Source: Acidobacteriota bacterium
GTDB taxonomy: Bacteria > Acidobacteriota > Vicinamibacteria > Vicinamibacterales > UBA2999
Length of the DNA stretch: 64,000 bases
Reading direction: 5' to 3'
Assembly (NCBI GenBank): GCA_016192845.1
Contig: JACPTI010000010.1
Coordinates: 62,001 to 126,000 of the forward strand
Position numbers and translations under genes: made by a program. The notes under the pieces were generated by a model. It did not search any database. It saw only the letters and a list, made by a program, of their open reading frames with translations, and had not been told where the DNA came from. How positions within the stretch are numbered: position 1 is the first letter of the stretch; every line of letters begins with the position of its first letter. Positions 16,801-27,434 of this stretch are shown here, piece by piece.

Positions 16801-18554
16801 TACTTGACCGTCTCCCTCACGACTTCGTCGATCGTCGTGACGCCGTCTTTCACCTTCCGCAGCCCGCTCTGCCGGAGCGTGATCATCCCTTCGTCGATCG
16901 CCTTGCGGCGCAGCTCGAGGGCGGACGAGCCGACGAGAATCAGCTCGCGCAGCTCCTCGGTCACCTCCATCACCTCGTACAGACCGAGACGCCCCTTGTA
17001 GCCGGTGTTGTTGCACTTCTCGCAGCCCCGGCCGCGCTGCGGCACGACGGTCCTGGCGTCCTCGTTCGAGAAGCCCGCCTGGACGAGTGCCTGCGGGGGC
17101 GTGGGGTGCGGCTCGCCGCAGTTCTTGCAGACGCGGCGCACGAGCCGCTGCGCGCAGATCAGGTTGAGCGAGCTGGCGACGAGGAACGGCTCGATCCCCA
17201 TGTTCATCAGCCGGTTCACCGTGCTCGGCGCGTCGTTGGTGTGCAGCGTCGAGAGCACGAGGTGGCCGGTGAGCGCCGCCTTGATCGCGATCTCCGCCGT
17301 CTCGAAGTCGCGGATCTCGCCGACGAGGATGATGTTCGGGTCCTGGCGCAGGAAGCTGCGGAGCGCGGCGGCGAACGTCAGCCCGATGTTCTCGCGCACC
17401 TGCACCTGGTTGATCCCCATCAGGTTGAACTCGACCGGGTCCTCCGCGGTCATGATGTTCGTTTCCGGCGTGTTGATCCGCGAGATCGACGAATACAGCG
17501 TGTTCGTCTTGCCGGAGCCGGTCGGCCCGGTGACGAGCACCATGCCCCACGGCTTCAAGATGGCCGCCTCGAACTTGGCGAGCGATTCGCTCTCGAAGCC
17601 GAGCTTCGTCATGTCGAGCATCAGCTTGTCCTTGTCGAGCAGACGCATGACGATCTTTTCGCCAAACAGCGTCGGCAGACACGACACGCGGAAGTCGATG
17701 TCCTTCGGCCGGCCGTTGTCCTGGAAGCGGATCTTGATGCGCCCGTCCTGGGGCAGGCGCTTCTCCGAGATGTCGAGCTTCGCCATGATCTTCACGCGCG
17801 AGGTGATCGCGTCGCGGAACTTCAGCGGCGGCGACATGATGTTGTAGAGCACGCCGTCGATGCGGTAGCGGACGCGCAGCTCCTTCTCGTACGGCTCGAT
17901 GTGGATGTCGCTGGCGCCCTTCTGGATGGCCGACATCAGCAGCACGTTCACGAGCTTGATGATGGGCGCTTCCTCGCCCTGCTTGGCGAGCGTCTCGGCG
18001 CTGATCTCCTCGAGATCCTCCAGCACCTCGACGTCGGCGTCGGTAGGCACCGGCATCTCCTGGAGCGCCTTGCTCGCGACCTCCAGCGCGCTGGTGCCGG
18101 CCGCGCCCCCGCCGTTGCCGGTCCCGGTCCCCTTCCCGTAGTACTTCTCGAGCGCCTCGAGCACCGCGATCTCCGACGCCACCACCGGCTCGACGTTGTA
18201 GCCCGTCATGAACCGGATGTCGTCCATCGCGAACACGTTCGTGGGGTCCGTCATCGCGATCGTGAGCGTTGCGCCGGCGCGCGCGAGCGGCACGATCTGG
18301 TACTTCTGGGCGGTCTCCGCGGGGACCAGCTTGACGACCGCGGGATCGATCTCGAAGTCGGTGAGCGAAATGGAGGGGACGCCGTACTGCTTGCTGAGGA
18401 GGGCCGTGATCTCCGAGTCCTTGACGAAGCCGAGCTTCACCAGATTGAAGCCGAGCTTCCCCCCGTGCTGGCGCTGGTGATTCAGCGCCTCCTGGAGTTG
18501 CTCAACGGTGATGCGCTTCTCCTTGAGAAGCAGCTCGCCTATCCGGACGGCCAT
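16800..18554 (-). CDS. pilB: Type IV pilus assembly ATPase
   Basis: 584 residues of the GspE/PilB family. N-terminal MshEN/T2SSE_N domain (about 1-135), a Gly/Thr-rich linker, then the motor: Walker A Gly-Pro-Thr-Gly-Ser-Gly-Lys-Thr (343-350), Asp box Glu-Asp-Pro-Val-Glu, Walker B Asn-Ile-Ile-Leu-Val-Gly-Glu-Ile-Arg-Asp (about 407-416), His box Ser-Thr-Leu-His-Thr-Asn. A tetracysteine zinc site (C476, C479, C511, C514) is intact. It powers pilus extension. The MshEN-type N-terminus is known in other proteins to bind cyclic-di-GMP, so such control is possible but not shown. Confidence 0.96.
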   Translation of the reverse strand: MAVRIGELLLKEKRITVEQLQEALNHQRQHGGKLGFNLVKLGFVKDSEITALLSKQYGVPSISLTDFEIDPAVVKLVPAETAQKYQIVPLARAGATLTIAMTDPTNVFAMDDIRFMTGYNVEPVVASEIAVLEALEKYYGKGTGTGNGGGAAGTSALEVASKALQEMPVPTDADVEVLEDLEEISAETLAKQGEEAPIIKLVNVLLMSAIQKGASDIHIEPYEKELRVRYRIDGVLYNIMSPPLKFRDAITSRVKIMAKLDISEKRLPQDGRIKIRFQDNGRPKDIDFRVSCLPTLFGEKIVMRLLDKDKLMLDMTKLGFESESLAKFEAAILKPWGMVLVTGPTGSGKTNTLYSSISRINTPETNIMTAEDPVEFNLMGINQVQVRENIGLTFAAALRSFLRQDPNIILVGEIRDFETAEIAIKAALTGHLVLSTLHTNDAPSTVNRLMNMGIEPFLVASSLNLICAQRLVRRVCKNCGEPHPTPPQALVQAGFSNEDARTVVPQRGRGCEKCNNTGYKGRLGLYEVMEVTEELRELILVGSSALELRRKAIDEGMITLRQSGLRKVKDGVTTIDEVVRETVK

Positions 18555-18563
18555 GTCTGGTGG

Positions 18564-19613
18564 CTAGAACGAGACCCGCGCCGCGACGCCCCACCCCTTT
18601 TCATCCGCGGCTCCGCCGCGGACCACGTGTCCATCGACGTACAAACCTGCGCGAACCGCGACGCTCGCCCCCGCCGTCGCGCTTCGCTCGCGGGCACCGA
18701 CCGTGTTGATCCGGCCCCCGGCGCGCACGGCAACCCGCCGCTCCAGGAACCACTGCTCGGCGCCGACCGCCACGACGCGCCGGCGTCCCGTCGCGACCGT
18801 ATAGCTGTCCACGTCCGCATCGACGGCCACCGTCAGCGGCACGCCGCCGGCCGCGGCCGGCGCGACGGCCACACCGAGGCGCGTCTGCCGCTCCATCCGC
18901 ACGGGGCCGACCGTCGGTTCGAGCACGTTCCGGACGCGAGCGCCCAGCCTCACCACGCCCGCCGTCGCCAGCACGCCCAGGTCGAGGTCGAACCGGTTCT
19001 CGGCGTCGCCGTCTTCCAGTGCATCCCCCCGATCCAGGAGCTCGGCCGGCGACGCACGACCATCTTCGTGCCCGGCGGAAAACCTGCCGCGCAGATACTT
19101 CAGCGTCGCGCCAGTATGTACACCGGGAAGAAGCGTCTGAACGAGCGTCACGCCTAGCTGGCTCGCCGACAGGGAGCGGACCGGCACTCCTGCCCCTCTA
19201 TTTTCTCGGCCGGCGGCCCCCTCCGCTGTAGGGTCGAACGGCCGTATGTCCGTGATCCGAAAGCGGTAATACGACAGGCCGAGCGGCGGGGTGCCGAGCG
19301 CAAATCCCGAGGTGCGCTGGCGCCACACCGGCAGCTCGTCGCTGATTTCGACCTCCGCTCGCGCCAGCGCCATGTCGAAGAAGGGGCCGGCCGCAAGTCC
19401 CGCCGGGTTCCACCAGGCCGCGCTGCTGTCGGAGGCGACGGCCACGAACGCACCGCCCATCCCCGTCGCCCGACTGCCGATGACTTCGACGACCTGCGCC
19501 GAGGCTGCGGACTGTGCGGATCCGGCACAGCTGCACAGTACGGCAACGCAGACCCGGGGCCCCCACGGCGCACGCCTGCGCCGTGGGGTGGAGATGGCTG
19601 GACAGTGTCGCAT
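18564..19613 (-). CDS. Probable outer-membrane beta-barrel protein (PorV/UPF0164-like)
   Basis: 349 residues from the ATG at 19613. An 18-residue longer frame would be coded by the composite repeat. The signal peptide has a strongly basic n-region (Arg-Arg-Arg-Arg), a hydrophobic core and a probable cut after Ala-Ala-Ser-Ala. The mature start (Gly-Ser-Arg-Ala-Thr-Gly-Met-Gly-Gly-Ala-Phe-Val-Ala-Val-Ala, then Trp-Trp-Asn-Pro-Ala-Gly-Leu-Ala) is the hallmark of FadL/PorV-like barrels. The rest alternates beta strands and ends in Phe. It precedes pilB by 9 bases and is probably the first gene of the pil operon. A link to pilus export or surface attachment is inferred from position only. Confidence 0.75.
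   Translation of the reverse strand: MRHCPAISTPRRRRAPWGPRVCVAVLCSCAGSAQSAASAQVVEVIGSRATGMGGAFVAVASDSSAAWWNPAGLAAGPFFDMALARAEVEISDELPVWRQRTSGFALGTPPLGLSYYRFRITDIRPFDPTAEGAAGRENRGAGVPVRSLSASQLGVTLVQTLLPGVHTGATLKYLRGRFSAGHEDGRASPAELLDRGDALEDGDAENRFDLDLGVLATAGVVRLGARVRNVLEPTVGPVRMERQTRLGVAVAPAAAGGVPLTVAVDADVDSYTVATGRRRVVAVGAEQWFLERRVAVRAGGRINTVGARERSATAGASVAVRAGLYVDGHVVRGGAADEKGWGVAARVSF
19561..19588. repeat. 12-bp perfect hairpin inside a signal-peptide coding region
   Basis: Arms ccccacggcgca (19561-19572) and tgcgccgtgggg (19577-19588) enclose a 4-base loop. It lies in the part coding for the basic n-region of the barrel protein's signal peptide. It could slow translation or simply reflect a captured small palindrome. 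Confidence 0.7.
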
Positions 19614-19632
19614 AAGGCCGGATAGTTTAGGA

Positions 19633-19791
19633 ACCAGCCAAGGGCTCCGGCGACTCGTCGTTCGCACCGACAGTCGTGAGAGCCCTTGGCTGGTTGGCCA
19701 GTTTCTCTTCGGCGCGCTCCGCGCGCCCAGGACCGCTAGACGGCTTCATCGCACCTGCACGGCATTGTCGTACGGAGCCGTATAGCGGTCC
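19633..19791 (+). repeat. Three-hairpin composite repeat, copy 2
   Basis: On the plus strand it has hairpin B (19633-19647 with 19680-19694), a GGCGCGC-TCC-GCGCGCC hairpin (19711-19727), and hairpin A (19730-19744 with 19777-19791). The arms are the same as in copy 1 at 7723-7888, in inverted orientation. Loop sequences differ almost completely. It fills most of the 295-bp gap between the barrel gene and the Yip1-like gene. Confidence 0.85.
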
Positions 19792-19908
19792 AGGGAAGAA
19801 CCCTCATCGTATCAGGAGTTTGAGTGACATCCTGGTACGTCCTTCCCACAACGCGACTGGCCGCGCCGTTGTCGCGGCCAGCAGAACTGCGTCGAAAGGC
19901 TGTCGTTC

Positions 19909-20637
19909 GTGGTAGAGCATCAGTTGAGACGGTCCAGTAGTTGGCCGCTGCCGGTCCGACTTCGGGGGGTTCTTCGTTCGCCGCGCGCCACCTTCGACCG
20001 ACTGGCCGCCGCACCGCGCTGGGCCGACGCGCTGGCGATCGCCTTTCTGGCGGCGGCGACCACAACCGCGCTCGTGCTCGAGACCGAGGTGGGACAGCTG
20101 GCGCTGCTCGACCATCTGGAACGGACCGCTACGGCGCTCGGACCGCCCATTGACGATGCGCGGTACGCCGCCCTTCGGGAGATCAGCGCCAACGGGACCG
20201 CGTACGCGGTCGTGACCTCGCTCATCAGCGGGCCGGTCCTCGCCGTCGGCCTGTCCGCGGTGCTGGTCGGCGTACTGCGACCGCCGGCCGGCGGCAGGGT
20301 GACCTATCATCAGGTGCTCGCCGTCGTGTCCCACGCAGGCGTGATCCTGGCGCTCCGGCAAGTGATTGCAGCGCCGCTCACCTACGCGCGTGAAACGCTG
20401 GCGAGCCCGCTGACGCTCAGCATGTTTTTCACACTGCTCGACGAGGCGTCGCCGCTCTCGCGCTTCGCGGGCATGGTCGACCTCTTCGTCATCTGGTGGA
20501 TCGTTGTGCTTGCCGTCGGTGTGTCCGTGCTCTATCGCCGGCCGGTCGCCCGCGTGGCCGTGACGTTTGCCGGCGTCTACCTCGTGCTCGCGGCCCTGAT
20601 GGCGCTCGCCGCCGCGATGACCGGGGGATCCGCGTGA
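19909..20637 (+). CDS. Yip1-like multipass membrane protein
   Basis: 242 residues from a GTG start. After a short Arg-rich N-terminus with Arg-Gly-Val-Leu-Arg-Ser-Pro-Arg-Ala-Thr-Phe, five or so hydrophobic helices follow, the layout of bacterial Yip1-domain proteins whose function is unknown. The stop overlaps the start of the membrane fusion protein (GTGA at 20634-20637), so it belongs to the same operon as the MacAB-like genes. Confidence 0.65.
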   Translation: MVEHQLRRSSSWPLPVRLRGVLRSPRATFDRLAAAPRWADALAIAFLAAATTTALVLETEVGQLALLDHLERTATALGPPIDDARYAALREISANGTAYAVVTSLISGPVLAVGLSAVLVGVLRPPAGGRVTYHQVLAVVSHAGVILALRQVIAAPLTYARETLASPLTLSMFFTLLDEASPLSRFAGMVDLFVIWWIVVLAVGVSVLYRRPVARVAVTFAGVYLVLAALMALAAAMTGGSA

Positions 20638-21989
20638 CCCGTGGGCGGCTGCTGCTGGCAGCCTCCGTCCTCGTCCTTGCCGGTGCCGGCGCCGCCGCGG
20701 TCTGGCTGACCCGTCCGGAGCTCGCGGCCGTCACCGTAGAAAGCGTCCGCAAGCGCGATCTCGAGGCGATCGTCACGGCGTCGGGCAAGATCCAGCCGAA
20801 GCGCCAGGTGAACGTCTCGGCCACGACGATGGGACGGGTGACGCGGCTCGCGGTCGAAGAAGGACAGCGCGTCCGCGCCGGCCAGTTCCTGCTCGAGATC
20901 GATCCGCGGTCGCTCGAAGGGCAGTTGCAGCACGGCGAGGCCAGCGTCGCCGCCGCCCGCTCGGCGCTCCAGCAGGCGCGCACGGCCGTCGAGCAGGCGC
21001 GCGTGACGCTCGACCTCGCCCGCCGGACGCTGAAGCGGCAGCAGGAGCTCTGGAGCGGCGGCCTGACGTCGCGCGAGGCGCTCGAGCGCGCGCAGAACGA
21101 AGTCGAGTTGCGCGAAGCCGAGCTGAAGGCCCGGGAACAGGAGGTGCAGACGCGCGAGCAGCAGATCAAGCAGGAGGAGGCGAGCCTCGCCACCACGCAG
21201 TACAACCTCAGCCAGGTGATCATCTCCTCGCCGATGGACGGAATCATCACCCGCCGCAACATCGAAGAGAGCGAGAACGTCGTCGTCGGGACGATGAACA
21301 ATCCCGGGACGGTGCTGCTGACGATTGCGGACATGTCGGTCATCGAAGCCGAGGTGGAGGTCGACGAGACGGACGTGCCGGAGGTGACCCTCGGCCAGCA
21401 GGCGCGCGTCACGATCGACGCGGTGCCGGATCGCACCTTCGCCGGCCGGGTCACCGAGATCGGCAACAGCCCGATTCAGACGACGGCCACGCAGACGATC
21501 ACGACGACGGCACAGGCGACGAATTTCAAGGTGGTGATTACGCTCGAGGAGCGGGTTCCGGACGTACGGCCGGGGTTCACCTGCACGGCGGAGATCACGA
21601 CCGCGACGCGGCAGAACGTCGTGTCGGTGCCGATCCAGGCGCTGACCGTGCGCGAGCTGCTGTACGACGCTGCGGGCGCGCTGGTTCGCGAGCCGCCGCC
21701 GGCGCCGCCGCGGCGGTTCCGTCTGTTCAACCGCGAGCCGGCGCCGAGCCCGGTTCCGCCGGAGCCTCCGCCCGGACAGACGCGGCGCGAAACGGAAGGG
21801 GTGTTTCTGCTGCGCGGCAACCGCGCCGTGTTCGCGCCGGTGAAGGTCGGCATCGCCGGGGAGCGCTACTTCGAGGTGCTCTCCGGTCTCGACGAGCACG
21901 ATCAGGTCATCACCGGCCCGTTCTCGTCGGTCCGCGAGCTGGCCGACGGCACGGAGGTCACGCGGCAGGCCCCGCCGCCGCGTCCTTGA
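20634..21989 (+). CDS. Membrane fusion protein of a MacAB-like transporter
   Basis: 451 residues from the GTG overlapping the upstream stop. An N-terminal signal anchor (residues about 5-25), a split biotinyl-lipoyl domain (Val-Asn-Val-Ser-Ala and later Ile-Ile-Ser-Ser-Pro-Met-Asp-Gly), a long alpha-helical coiled-coil hairpin (about 95-190, Gln/Glu/Ala-rich) and a beta-barrel domain match HlyD/MacA periplasmic adaptors. A Pro-rich insertion (about 350-385) is unusual for the family. It should bridge the two permeases downstream to an outer-membrane channel, which is not encoded here. Confidence 0.88.
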   Translation: MTRGRLLLAASVLVLAGAGAAAVWLTRPELAAVTVESVRKRDLEAIVTASGKIQPKRQVNVSATTMGRVTRLAVEEGQRVRAGQFLLEIDPRSLEGQLQHGEASVAAARSALQQARTAVEQARVTLDLARRTLKRQQELWSGGLTSREALERAQNEVELREAELKAREQEVQTREQQIKQEEASLATTQYNLSQVIISSPMDGIITRRNIEESENVVVGTMNNPGTVLLTIADMSVIEAEVEVDETDVPEVTLGQQARVTIDAVPDRTFAGRVTEIGNSPIQTTATQTITTTAQATNFKVVITLEERVPDVRPGFTCTAEITTATRQNVVSVPIQALTVRELLYDAAGALVREPPPAPPRRFRLFNREPAPSPVPPEPPPGQTRRETEGVFLLRGNRAVFAPVKVGIAGERYFEVLSGLDEHDQVITGPFSSVRELADGTEVTRQAPPPRP

Positions 21990-21990
21990 G

Positions 21991-23211
<1,221 letters not shown>

Positions 23212-23213
23212 CG

Positions 23214-23263
23214 GTGCGATGGTGCGATGGTGCGATGGTGCGATGGTGCGACGATGCGACGGT
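23214..23263 (+). repeat. Tandem GGTGCGAT repeat between two permease genes
   Basis: About five copies of ggtgcgat followed by degenerate gcgacgat and gcgacggt lie directly before the second permease start. No complementary arm is present, unlike most other word repeats here. Confidence 0.8.
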
Positions 23264-23265
23264 CC

Positions 23266-24558
23266 ATGACTTTCAGCGTTGCATTGCTGCGCGAGGTCGT
23301 GCTGCTGGCGCTCGACACGCTGCGCGCCAACACGCTGCGCTCGGCGCTCACCGTGCTCGGCGTCGTCATCGGCATCACCGCGATCGTCGGCATGACGTCG
23401 CTCATCCGCGGCTTCGACCAATCGCTCCGCGACAGCATCCGCGAGCTCGGCCCCGACACGATCTTCGTGGCGAAGTTCAGCGGCGTGAGCCTGGCCTCCG
23501 GCCGGAAGTTCACGGAGCTGCTCCGCCGCCCGAACCTCACCGTCGAGGACGCCGCCGCGATCGAGCGGCTTGCACCGTCGGCGGGGATCGTCGACGTCTG
23601 GCTCGGCGCCGGCGGTCCGCCGACCCAGACGCGCGTCGCCTACCGGGGCGAACGCACCAAGATACTGGCGGTCCTCGGCACGACCGAGGAGTTCGCCCGC
23701 ATCAACTTCCTGGAGGTCCAGGCCGGGCGGTTCTTCACCGAGGCCGAGGTGAGCCGGCGGCGCAACGTCGTGGTGCTCGGCTACGCGCCGTTCGAGGCGC
23801 TGTTCGGGCGCGCCGGCATCGACCCGATTGGCAAGCAGGTGCGCGTCGGGCCGGTGGAGTACAGGATCATCGGCGTCCTCGGGAAACGGCCCACGGCCGG
23901 CAGCTTCGACCTCGGCCAGGACGACTTCGTCGTCATTCCCGAGACGACCTACCGGAAGCAGTTCGGCATTCAGATTTTCCGGCGCGGCAACCAGACCCAT
24001 CAGAGCGTGCTGATTGCCGCCGCGCCGCGGGCCGGCGCCACGCGGGAGGCGCTCATCGCGGAGGTTCAGGAGATCATGCGCATCCGGCACGGGCTGCGCG
24101 TCGACGAGCCGAACGACTTCGATCTCGTGTCGCAGGACGCCGCGCTCGAGGTATGGGAGCGCGTCAGTCAGGCGACGTTTCTGGCGCTCGTCGTCATCTC
24201 GTCGATCGCGCTCATGGTGGGCGGCATCGGCGTGATGGCGATCATGACGATTTCGGTCACGGAGCGGACGCACGAGATCGGCCTGCGGAAGGCGCTCGGC
24301 GCGCGGCGGCGGGAAGTCCTGATGCAGTTCCTCACGGAGGCCGCGGTCCTCACCTCGATCGGCGGTCTGCTCGGCATCGCGCTCGGCAGCGCGATCGGCA
24401 TCACCGTGAACCTCTTCACCGGCTTCCCCGTCTCCCTGCCGTGGTGGTCGTTCGCGCTCGGCCTCGCCTTCTCCGCCAGCGTCGGCCTGGTGTTCGGGAT
24501 GATCCCGGCCATCCGGGCCGCCCGGCTCGATCCGATCGAAGCGCTGCGATACGAATAA
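23266..24558 (+). CDS. MacB-like ABC transporter permease, second copy
   Basis: 430 residues from the ATG at 23266. The upstream ATG at 23227 lies in the tandem repeat and would add Trp/Cys/Asp words coded by it. Architecture as in the preceding gene: N-terminal helix, periplasmic MacB_PCD domain, three FtsX helices, Thr-His-Glu-Ile-Gly-Leu-Arg-Lys-Ala-Leu-Gly-Ala-Arg and the same C-terminal Arg-Leu-Asp-Pro-Ile-Glu-Ala-Leu-Arg. The pair look like an ancient duplication. No ATP-binding subunit is encoded within the window near them. Confidence 0.9.
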   Translation: MTFSVALLREVVLLALDTLRANTLRSALTVLGVVIGITAIVGMTSLIRGFDQSLRDSIRELGPDTIFVAKFSGVSLASGRKFTELLRRPNLTVEDAAAIERLAPSAGIVDVWLGAGGPPTQTRVAYRGERTKILAVLGTTEEFARINFLEVQAGRFFTEAEVSRRRNVVVLGYAPFEALFGRAGIDPIGKQVRVGPVEYRIIGVLGKRPTAGSFDLGQDDFVVIPETTYRKQFGIQIFRRGNQTHQSVLIAAAPRAGATREALIAEVQEIMRIRHGLRVDEPNDFDLVSQDAALEVWERVSQATFLALVVISSIALMVGGIGVMAIMTISVTERTHEIGLRKALGARRREVLMQFLTEAAVLTSIGGLLGIALGSAIGITVNLFTGFPVSLPWWSFALGLAFSASVGLVFGMIPAIRAARLDPIEALRYE

Positions 24559-24559
24559 C

Positions 24560-24590
24560 GATCGTTCGGACCGTTCGGGTCGTTCCGGAG
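24560..24590. repeat. Short GTTCGG(A/G)CC word run
   Basis: Degenerate copies of cgttcgg(a/g)c occur after the second permease stop. A run of the complementary words gaacga(t)ccgaacg is found at 30651-30686, 6 kb away. Confidence 0.4.
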
Positions 24591-24647
24591 TAGTATTCCC
24601 CCGGCAAATCGCCACAATCCGGTTCCGGCGCACAGGAGGTCGGCGGC

Positions 24648-27374
24648 ATGCAGGTTGGCGAGCGCGTCTCCCACTACCGCATCGTCGAGCAGATCGGGGG
24701 CGGCGGGATGGGCGTGGTCTACAAGGCCGAGGACACCCGGCTCGGCCGGGCCGTCGCCCTGAAGTTTCTCCCGGAGGATCTGGCGCAGGACCGCCAGGCG
24801 CTCGAGCGCTTCAAGCGCGAGGCGCGCGCCGCCTCGGCGCTGAACCATCCGAACATCTGCACCATCCACGAGATCGACGAGGCCGACGGTCATCCGTTCC
24901 TCGCGATGGAGTTTCTCGAAGGCGCCACGCTCAAGGCGCGGCTCCGGGGCAAGCCGCTGCCGTTGGATCTCGTGCTCGATGTCGGCGCACAGCTCGCTGA
25001 CGCGCTCGACGCGGCCCACGCGAAAGGCATCATCCACCGCGACATCAAGCCGGCGAACATCTTCGTGACCACGCGCGGGCATGCCAAGATTCTCGACTTC
25101 GGGCTGGCGAAGGTGGAGCGCCCGGCGGCGGCGGTCGCTGGACTGTCGCAGCTGGCGACGCAGGCGGTCCTGATCAGCGAGGAGCACCTGACGAGCCCCG
25201 GGACGGCGATCGGCACGGTCGCCTACATGTCGCCGGAGCAGGCGCTCGGGCAGGAGGAGGTCGACGCGCGGACGGACCTCTTCTCGCTCGGCGTGGTGCT
25301 CTACGAGATGGCGACCGGGCGGCTCCCCTTCCAGGGGAACACGTCGGCCGCCATCTTCAACGCCATCATCAGCAAGCCCGCGGTCGCGCCCGGCCGCGTC
25401 AATCCGGATCTGCCGCTCGAGCTCGAACGGATCATCACCAAGCTGCTCGAAAAAGATCGCGGGCTCAGGTATCAGAGCGCGGCCGAACTCCGCACCGACC
25501 TGCGACGTCTCAGCCGCGACACCGAATCGACCCGCGCGGTCGCTGCGACAACACCCGTCGTCGTGACGCCCAAAAAGGTGATCCCGGACGGGCATGTGCG
25601 CTGGCTGACACATGCGACGGCGCTCATCGCAGGCGCCGCGCTCGCCGGCACCGCGGCCTGGACGCTCAGACAGCCGCCGCCCGCCCCGGCGCAGCAGGTG
25701 ATGCGCTTTACCGTCACGCTGTCGCCGGACGAACGGCTCGCGATTTTCAATCAGAACAACCTTTCATCCTCAGTCGTCATCTCACCCGACGGCAGATACA
25801 TAGCGTACGTCGCCACACGGGGGAATGACCCTCGTCGAATCTACATTCGTCCTTTGGGCAGTGTCGAAGCTCGACCGGTTCCCGGAACCGAGGCCGGTGT
25901 GGCGCCCTTTTTCTCACCCGACGGTCAGTGGCTCGGCTTCAGCGAGGGGCCGTCGCTGTTCAAGATCGCGCTGAGCGGCGGCACGCCATTGAATCTGAGA
26001 GTTCCGGGCGGGGCCGCGAACGGCGCGTACTGGGGAAGCGACGGTTTCTTGACCCTTGGCTCGCCCGCAAACTCAGGCTTGCGGCGGGTCTCAGAGAACG
26101 GTGGCACGCCGGAGACGTTCACCGAAGGAAACGTCGGCGGCCGCCTGCCGGACGTGCTGCCCGGGGCTCGCGGTGTCCTGTTTGCCGATTTGGAGCCGGG
26201 CGCCGGGGTCGCCGGAGGGTGGCGCATCAGTGTTTGGTCTGCCGCAGAGCGTGCGCAGCGCGTGCTCGTCCCCGGCGGCACGGCGCCTCGCTACGCGCCA
26301 ACCGGTCATCTCGTCTACGCGCAGGCGGGTACACTCTTCGCCGTCCCATTCGATTCGGATTCGTTGAGGCTGACCGGCAGGCTCGCGCCGGTCATCGAGG
26401 GCGTCCTTCACACGACGATCGGCTTTCCGTACTACAGCTTTTCGTCGACGGGAACGCTCGTCTACGTGTCGGGCACTGCAGGCGCCAGCCGCAATCTCGT
26501 GTGGGTGGCGCGCGACGGCACCGAGCAGCCACTGGCGGCACCGCCCCGTGAGTACGACTGGCCTCGGCTGGCGCCGGACGGCCGCCGGATCGCGATAGAG
26601 ATTGCAGCACAGACGTGGGTGTACGACACCGAACGCGACACGCTGACGCGCGTGACGTTCGACGGCAGCCAGAATGATGCGCCGACCTGGACCCCGGATG
26701 GAACGCGCCTTGCCGTGCGGTCCAACCGGGAAGGCGCGCCAGCCAGCATTTTTTGGCAGATGGCGGACGGCAGCGGCGGCCCAGCGCGGCTCACCACATC
26801 CAGCGCTCCCTCGGCCGATACCCCGCAATCGTTCTCGCCCGACGGGCAGCTCGTCGCGTTCTTCACGAACAACCCCAAGACGCAGCGCGACATCTGGGTC
26901 GCGTCCGTGAAAGACCAGAAGCGATCCCTTTTCCTGAGTACACCGGCCAACGAAGGCGCCCCGCGCTTTTCGCCGGATGGGCGATGGATCGCGTACGTCT
27001 CTGACGAGTCTGGCCGACCCGAGATCTACGTGCAACCGTATCCCGGACCTGGCGGCAAGTGGCAGATTTCAACCGACGGCGGCATCGAACCGGTCTGGAA
27101 TCCGAACGGCCGCGAGCTCTTCTATCGCAGTGGCAATCGAATGATGGCCGTCCAGGTGACCACGCAACCGGCGTTCTCGGCCGGCCGGCCTACGGTCCTC
27201 TTCGAGGGCGAGTACCTGGCCAGCCCGTTTCCAAACACCGGCGTCACGTACGACGTGACGCGTGATGGGCAGCGCTTCCTGATGGTGAAGGACGTCGAGC
27301 AGGCGTCGACGACCCAGATCAACGTCGTGGTCAACTGGTTCGAAGAGCTGAAGCGCTTGGTGCCTGTTCGTTGA
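24648..27374 (+). CDS. Membrane Ser/Thr protein kinase with TolB/WD40-like propeller
   Basis: 908 residues, preceded by a perfect AGGAGG site. Kinase domain (about 10-280) is complete: glycine loop Gly-Gly-Gly-Gly-Met-Gly-Val-Val-Tyr, catalytic Lys39, His-Arg-Asp (130-132) with Lys-Pro-Ala-Asn, Asp-Phe-Gly (150-152) and Met-Ser-Pro-Glu. A juxtamembrane linker leads to one transmembrane helix (about 320-340). The outer 560 residues hold repeated Ser-Pro-Asp-Gly motifs (for example Ser-Pro-Asp-Gly-Arg-Tyr-Ile-Ala-Tyr) of a PD40/TolB-like beta-propeller, a likely sensor domain in the periplasm. This fusion is very common in Acidobacteria. The substrate is unknown, and the gene is monocistronic. 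Confidence 0.93.
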   Translation: MQVGERVSHYRIVEQIGGGGMGVVYKAEDTRLGRAVALKFLPEDLAQDRQALERFKREARAASALNHPNICTIHEIDEADGHPFLAMEFLEGATLKARLRGKPLPLDLVLDVGAQLADALDAAHAKGIIHRDIKPANIFVTTRGHAKILDFGLAKVERPAAAVAGLSQLATQAVLISEEHLTSPGTAIGTVAYMSPEQALGQEEVDARTDLFSLGVVLYEMATGRLPFQGNTSAAIFNAIISKPAVAPGRVNPDLPLELERIITKLLEKDRGLRYQSAAELRTDLRRLSRDTESTRAVAATTPVVVTPKKVIPDGHVRWLTHATALIAGAALAGTAAWTLRQPPPAPAQQVMRFTVTLSPDERLAIFNQNNLSSSVVISPDGRYIAYVATRGNDPRRIYIRPLGSVEARPVPGTEAGVAPFFSPDGQWLGFSEGPSLFKIALSGGTPLNLRVPGGAANGAYWGSDGFLTLGSPANSGLRRVSENGGTPETFTEGNVGGRLPDVLPGARGVLFADLEPGAGVAGGWRISVWSAAERAQRVLVPGGTAPRYAPTGHLVYAQAGTLFAVPFDSDSLRLTGRLAPVIEGVLHTTIGFPYYSFSSTGTLVYVSGTAGASRNLVWVARDGTEQPLAAPPREYDWPRLAPDGRRIAIEIAAQTWVYDTERDTLTRVTFDGSQNDAPTWTPDGTRLAVRSNREGAPASIFWQMADGSGGPARLTTSSAPSADTPQSFSPDGQLVAFFTNNPKTQRDIWVASVKDQKRSLFLSTPANEGAPRFSPDGRWIAYVSDESGRPEIYVQPYPGPGGKWQISTDGGIEPVWNPNGRELFYRSGNRMMAVQVTTQPAFSAGRPTVLFEGEYLASPFPNTGVTYDVTRDGQRFLMVKDVEQASTTQINVVVNWFEELKRLVPVR

Positions 27375-27386
27375 CGCTGGTCCGGC

Positions 27387-27422
27387 GGTAATAATATACT
27401 TGACTGACCGCGCGGTTTCTGC
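27387..27422 (+). repeat. Left terminal inverted repeat of the IS
   Basis: Begins GGTAATAATATACTTGACTG and ends GGTTTCTGC. Its complement at 29705-29740 differs at five positions. Confidence 0.9.
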
Positions 27423-27434
27423 CATGATTCACCC